Assembly (NCBI RefSeq): GCF_023217965.1
Contig: NZ_JALPSC010000002.1
Coordinates: forward strand, 1,240,001-1,304,000
Length of the DNA: 64,000 nt
Direction: 5' to 3'
Origin: Prevotella sp. E13-27
GTDB taxonomy: Bacteria > Bacteroidota > Bacteroidia > Bacteroidales > Bacteroidaceae
Shown: positions 62,469 through 64,000 of the stretch, piece by piece
How the letters are laid out: every line of letters begins with the position of its first letter
Numbering within the stretch: the stretch's first letter is position 1
Notes under the pieces: generated by a model
Databases searched by the model: none
The model's input: the letters and a program-made list of their open reading frames with translations, nothing else
What the model was told of the DNA's origin: nothing
Made by a program: the position numbers and the translations under genes

Positions 62469-64000
62469 CTTAATCTTAGGCTTCAACTCGTCAGGAGAGT
62501 CTTTGGTGAACATGTTGACAGCAGGTGCCTGAAGCGAGAAGAAATGATGAATGGTTTCAGGCGCGAGCACCAATGATGGTTGGAAGTCGCTGCTCTGCAT
62601 GTAGCTAAGGATGGCATGACGCATCTGGCGTGCCACAGGGCGCTGATCGAGATTGCTGCTTATGTCCATAGTGGTCATGAGGAGACGGCCCTTCCCTACC
62701 CTTGCCTCGATGAGCATGCCCAGCTTGCGAGACACATGCCAGGTGTCGATGGGCTGTATGGGCGACTGATAGTCGTGAGGCAGCTCCATGAGGTTCATTA
62801 CCTGAGCCTTGTTGAGAAGCTCCCACCAGTTGAGGTTCGACCAGTCGTCAGTGGGGAATCCATGCTTGAACAGAGGATGCTGATTGTCGATATAGGCGCC
62901 AGTGGTGTGAGGCGGACGCATCTTAAACCACGACGTGTTCCAGAAGACTGGCAGATAGGTCTGCTTGACATCGCTGCCCAGAGTCACTCTGCCAGCAGCC
63001 GTGAGGAGCACAGTGCCACCCTTGCGAAGGGTTTTCTCAGCCTTGGCATCGAGGGTGTCGGAAATATAGATGTTGCCCTTGTCCATAGCCACATCGCCAC
63101 TCTTAGGATAGACCCAGAACTCCCAGTGGTTCTGCATGCGTCCAGAGACATGAACTGCAAGGGTGAGCTTCATGGGACGTGTTATGGCGCTGAGGTCATA
63201 GTCAACAGTTCCCATGGGGAGATTCTTACCCACAGGCAGAGTGCCAGAATAAAGCAGGCCGTTCTTCAGGAGATACAGGCTGTCGTCGCTTATGCTGTAG
63301 GTAACGTTGACACCATCGATGTTAGCGCTGAAAGCATTATACATCTCTACAGGAACAGTGAGCTTCTCGTCGTTGGTATAGACGAACTTGGGGAAACGGG
63401 CCAGAGGAACGATGACGCCACAGAACTCACGCCAGTCCTTAGCCGACACATAGCCCTTCTCACGCCAGAAGACGTTGAGAACGCCTGTCAAAGCCGTGCC
63501 CTGACCACTATAGTCGTTGAGTCCCAAGAGCTGGAAGCCGGCATAGTCCTGTGTGCGCAGATTGCGCTCAATCTCATACTTGTAGCAAAGGGTCTGAAGC
63601 TTTCCGCTTGACATGAGGAACTTATCAGCCTGCTGAGCCATTCCGTTGTCGCGTAACAGGTCGCGGAAGATCTCGAAATTATGGGCCTTGTAAACGCCTG
63701 TATACTGGCTTATCTCCTTAAAGTCGGGGAAGGCGCACCACTGGCCTTTCTCATGGGTGATAACAGGGGTGTTGTTTGGCTCCTGAGACTTGTAGTTACG
63801 AGGAAACTGAATGCCACTATAATAATCGTCATCAGACGACGGAGCACGCCTGTTCCACTCGTCAAGTCCGCGAGCACCACCCTTTACATGATACTCTGAA
63901 CCTCCGTCCCATGCCCATCCGCCACCAACGGAAGCGCCTGCATAGATCTTCGTGGGGTCATATTTCTTCATCTCAGCCACCCACTTGTCGCAGTATCTCA
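62466..64000 (-). CDS. GH2-like glycoside hydrolase (clan GH-A), C-terminal part
   Basis: The frame is open to the right edge, so the N-terminus (signal peptide, sugar-binding and Ig domains) is outside; about 511 residues are present. RYCDKWVAEMKKYDPTKIYAGAS and TPVITHEKGQWCAFPDF look like the end of a GH2-type TIM barrel, with the Glu in THEKGQ in the place of the nucleophile. GFQLLGLNDYSGQGTALTGVL and a beta-rich end with SRKLGMLIEARVGKGRLLMT follow. Beta-glucuronidase, beta-galactosidase or a related activity is possible; the substrate cannot be told. Confidence 0.72.
   Translation of the reverse strand, partial: RYCDKWVAEMKKYDPTKIYAGASVGGGWAWDGGSEYHVKGGARGLDEWNRRAPSSDDDYYSGIQFPRNYKSQEPNNTPVITHEKGQWCAFPDFKEISQYTGVYKAHNFEIFRDLLRDNGMAQQADKFLMSSGKLQTLCYKYEIERNLRTQDYAGFQLLGLNDYSGQGTALTGVLNVFWREKGYVSAKDWREFCGVIVPLARFPKFVYTNDEKLTVPVEMYNAFSANIDGVNVTYSISDDSLYLLKNGLLYSGTLPVGKNLPMGTVDYDLSAITRPMKLTLAVHVSGRMQNHWEFWVYPKSGDVAMDKGNIYISDTLDAKAEKTLRKGGTVLLTAAGRVTLGSDVKQTYLPVFWNTSWFKMRPPHTTGAYIDNQHPLFKHGFPTDDWSNLNWWELLNKAQVMNLMELPHDYQSPIQPIDTWHVSRKLGMLIEARVGKGRLLMTTMDISSNLDQRPVARQMRHAILSYMQSSDFQPSLVLAPETIHHFFSLQAPAVNMFTKDSPDELKPKIK

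Overview
The window looks like chromosome of a Bacteroidales bacterium, most likely a Prevotella-type Prevotellaceae. The reasons are promoters of the TTG-N19-20-TAnnTTTG type instead of -35/-10 boxes, no Shine-Dalgarno signals, PPi-dependent phosphofructokinase, TonB/DUF4876/DUF6850 outer-membrane genes, GH127, and short C-terminal tails of the type Y-(N/D)-L-x-G ... G-(I/L)-x-I-V-x-G-K-K on several secreted proteins. No database search was possible; all names come from reading the translations.

Layout. 1-0.9 kb: 5' part of mtaB and a small lipoprotein. 1.3-7.2 kb: operon of a TonB-dependent receptor, a DUF4876-like lipoprotein and a DUF6850-like barrel. 7.2-12.4 kb: asd, a CPA2 antiporter, a LolD-like ATPase overlapping a CvfB-like S1 protein, and a DUF4359-like protein. 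12.4-22.7 kb: a GH127 beta-L-arabinofuranosidase and a three-gene secreted/membrane operon whose leader is split from its promoter by a complete IS4-family element (21281-22591). 22.7-26.7 kb: zincin metalloprotease, type II pantothenate kinase, greA. 26.9-30.1 kb: hisGDC, without hisB. 30.2-33.5 kb: VTC-domain / DUF4956 / DUF2490 / DUF4353 operon. 33.5-46.7 kb: GH25 lysozyme, PPi-PFK, acyltransferase, golvesin/amidase-like protein, YgiQ radical SAM protein overlapping a PP2C-like protein, tRNA-Arg(TCT), a second CPA2 antiporter and pepT. 46.9-48.2 kb: tRNA-Val(CAC) and a secreted transglutaminase-like protein. 48.3-58.5 kb: a defence and recombination region with a type I restriction-modification locus (hsdM, hsdS, hsdR), one AAA ATPase/DUF4143 gene inside it and another facing it, then about 950 bp of repeat-rich DNA. 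58.5-64 kb: rhomboid protease, an orphan C-terminal tail touching tRNA-Arg(CCG), a Nif3-like protein, a zinc-ribbon coiled-coil protein, and the C-terminal part of a GH2-like glycosidase.

The most unusual material is non-coding. Four intergenic loci carry imperfect tandem arrays with an exact 22-bp period built on the dyad GCGTT-N7-AACGC; a fifth array has the same period but another sequence. Both AAA/DUF4143 genes are preceded by direct-repeat arrays with 33-bp spacing that overlap their promoters, and the DUF4143 domain carries a PD-(D/E)XK-like D...ExK signature. A third class, 7-bp repeats of the type GARNTNA, starts at or next to stop codons at several gene ends. The 57.5-58.5 kb stretch also holds a perfect 30-bp AT palindrome between inverted GGTAC iterons and a possible small RNA gene.
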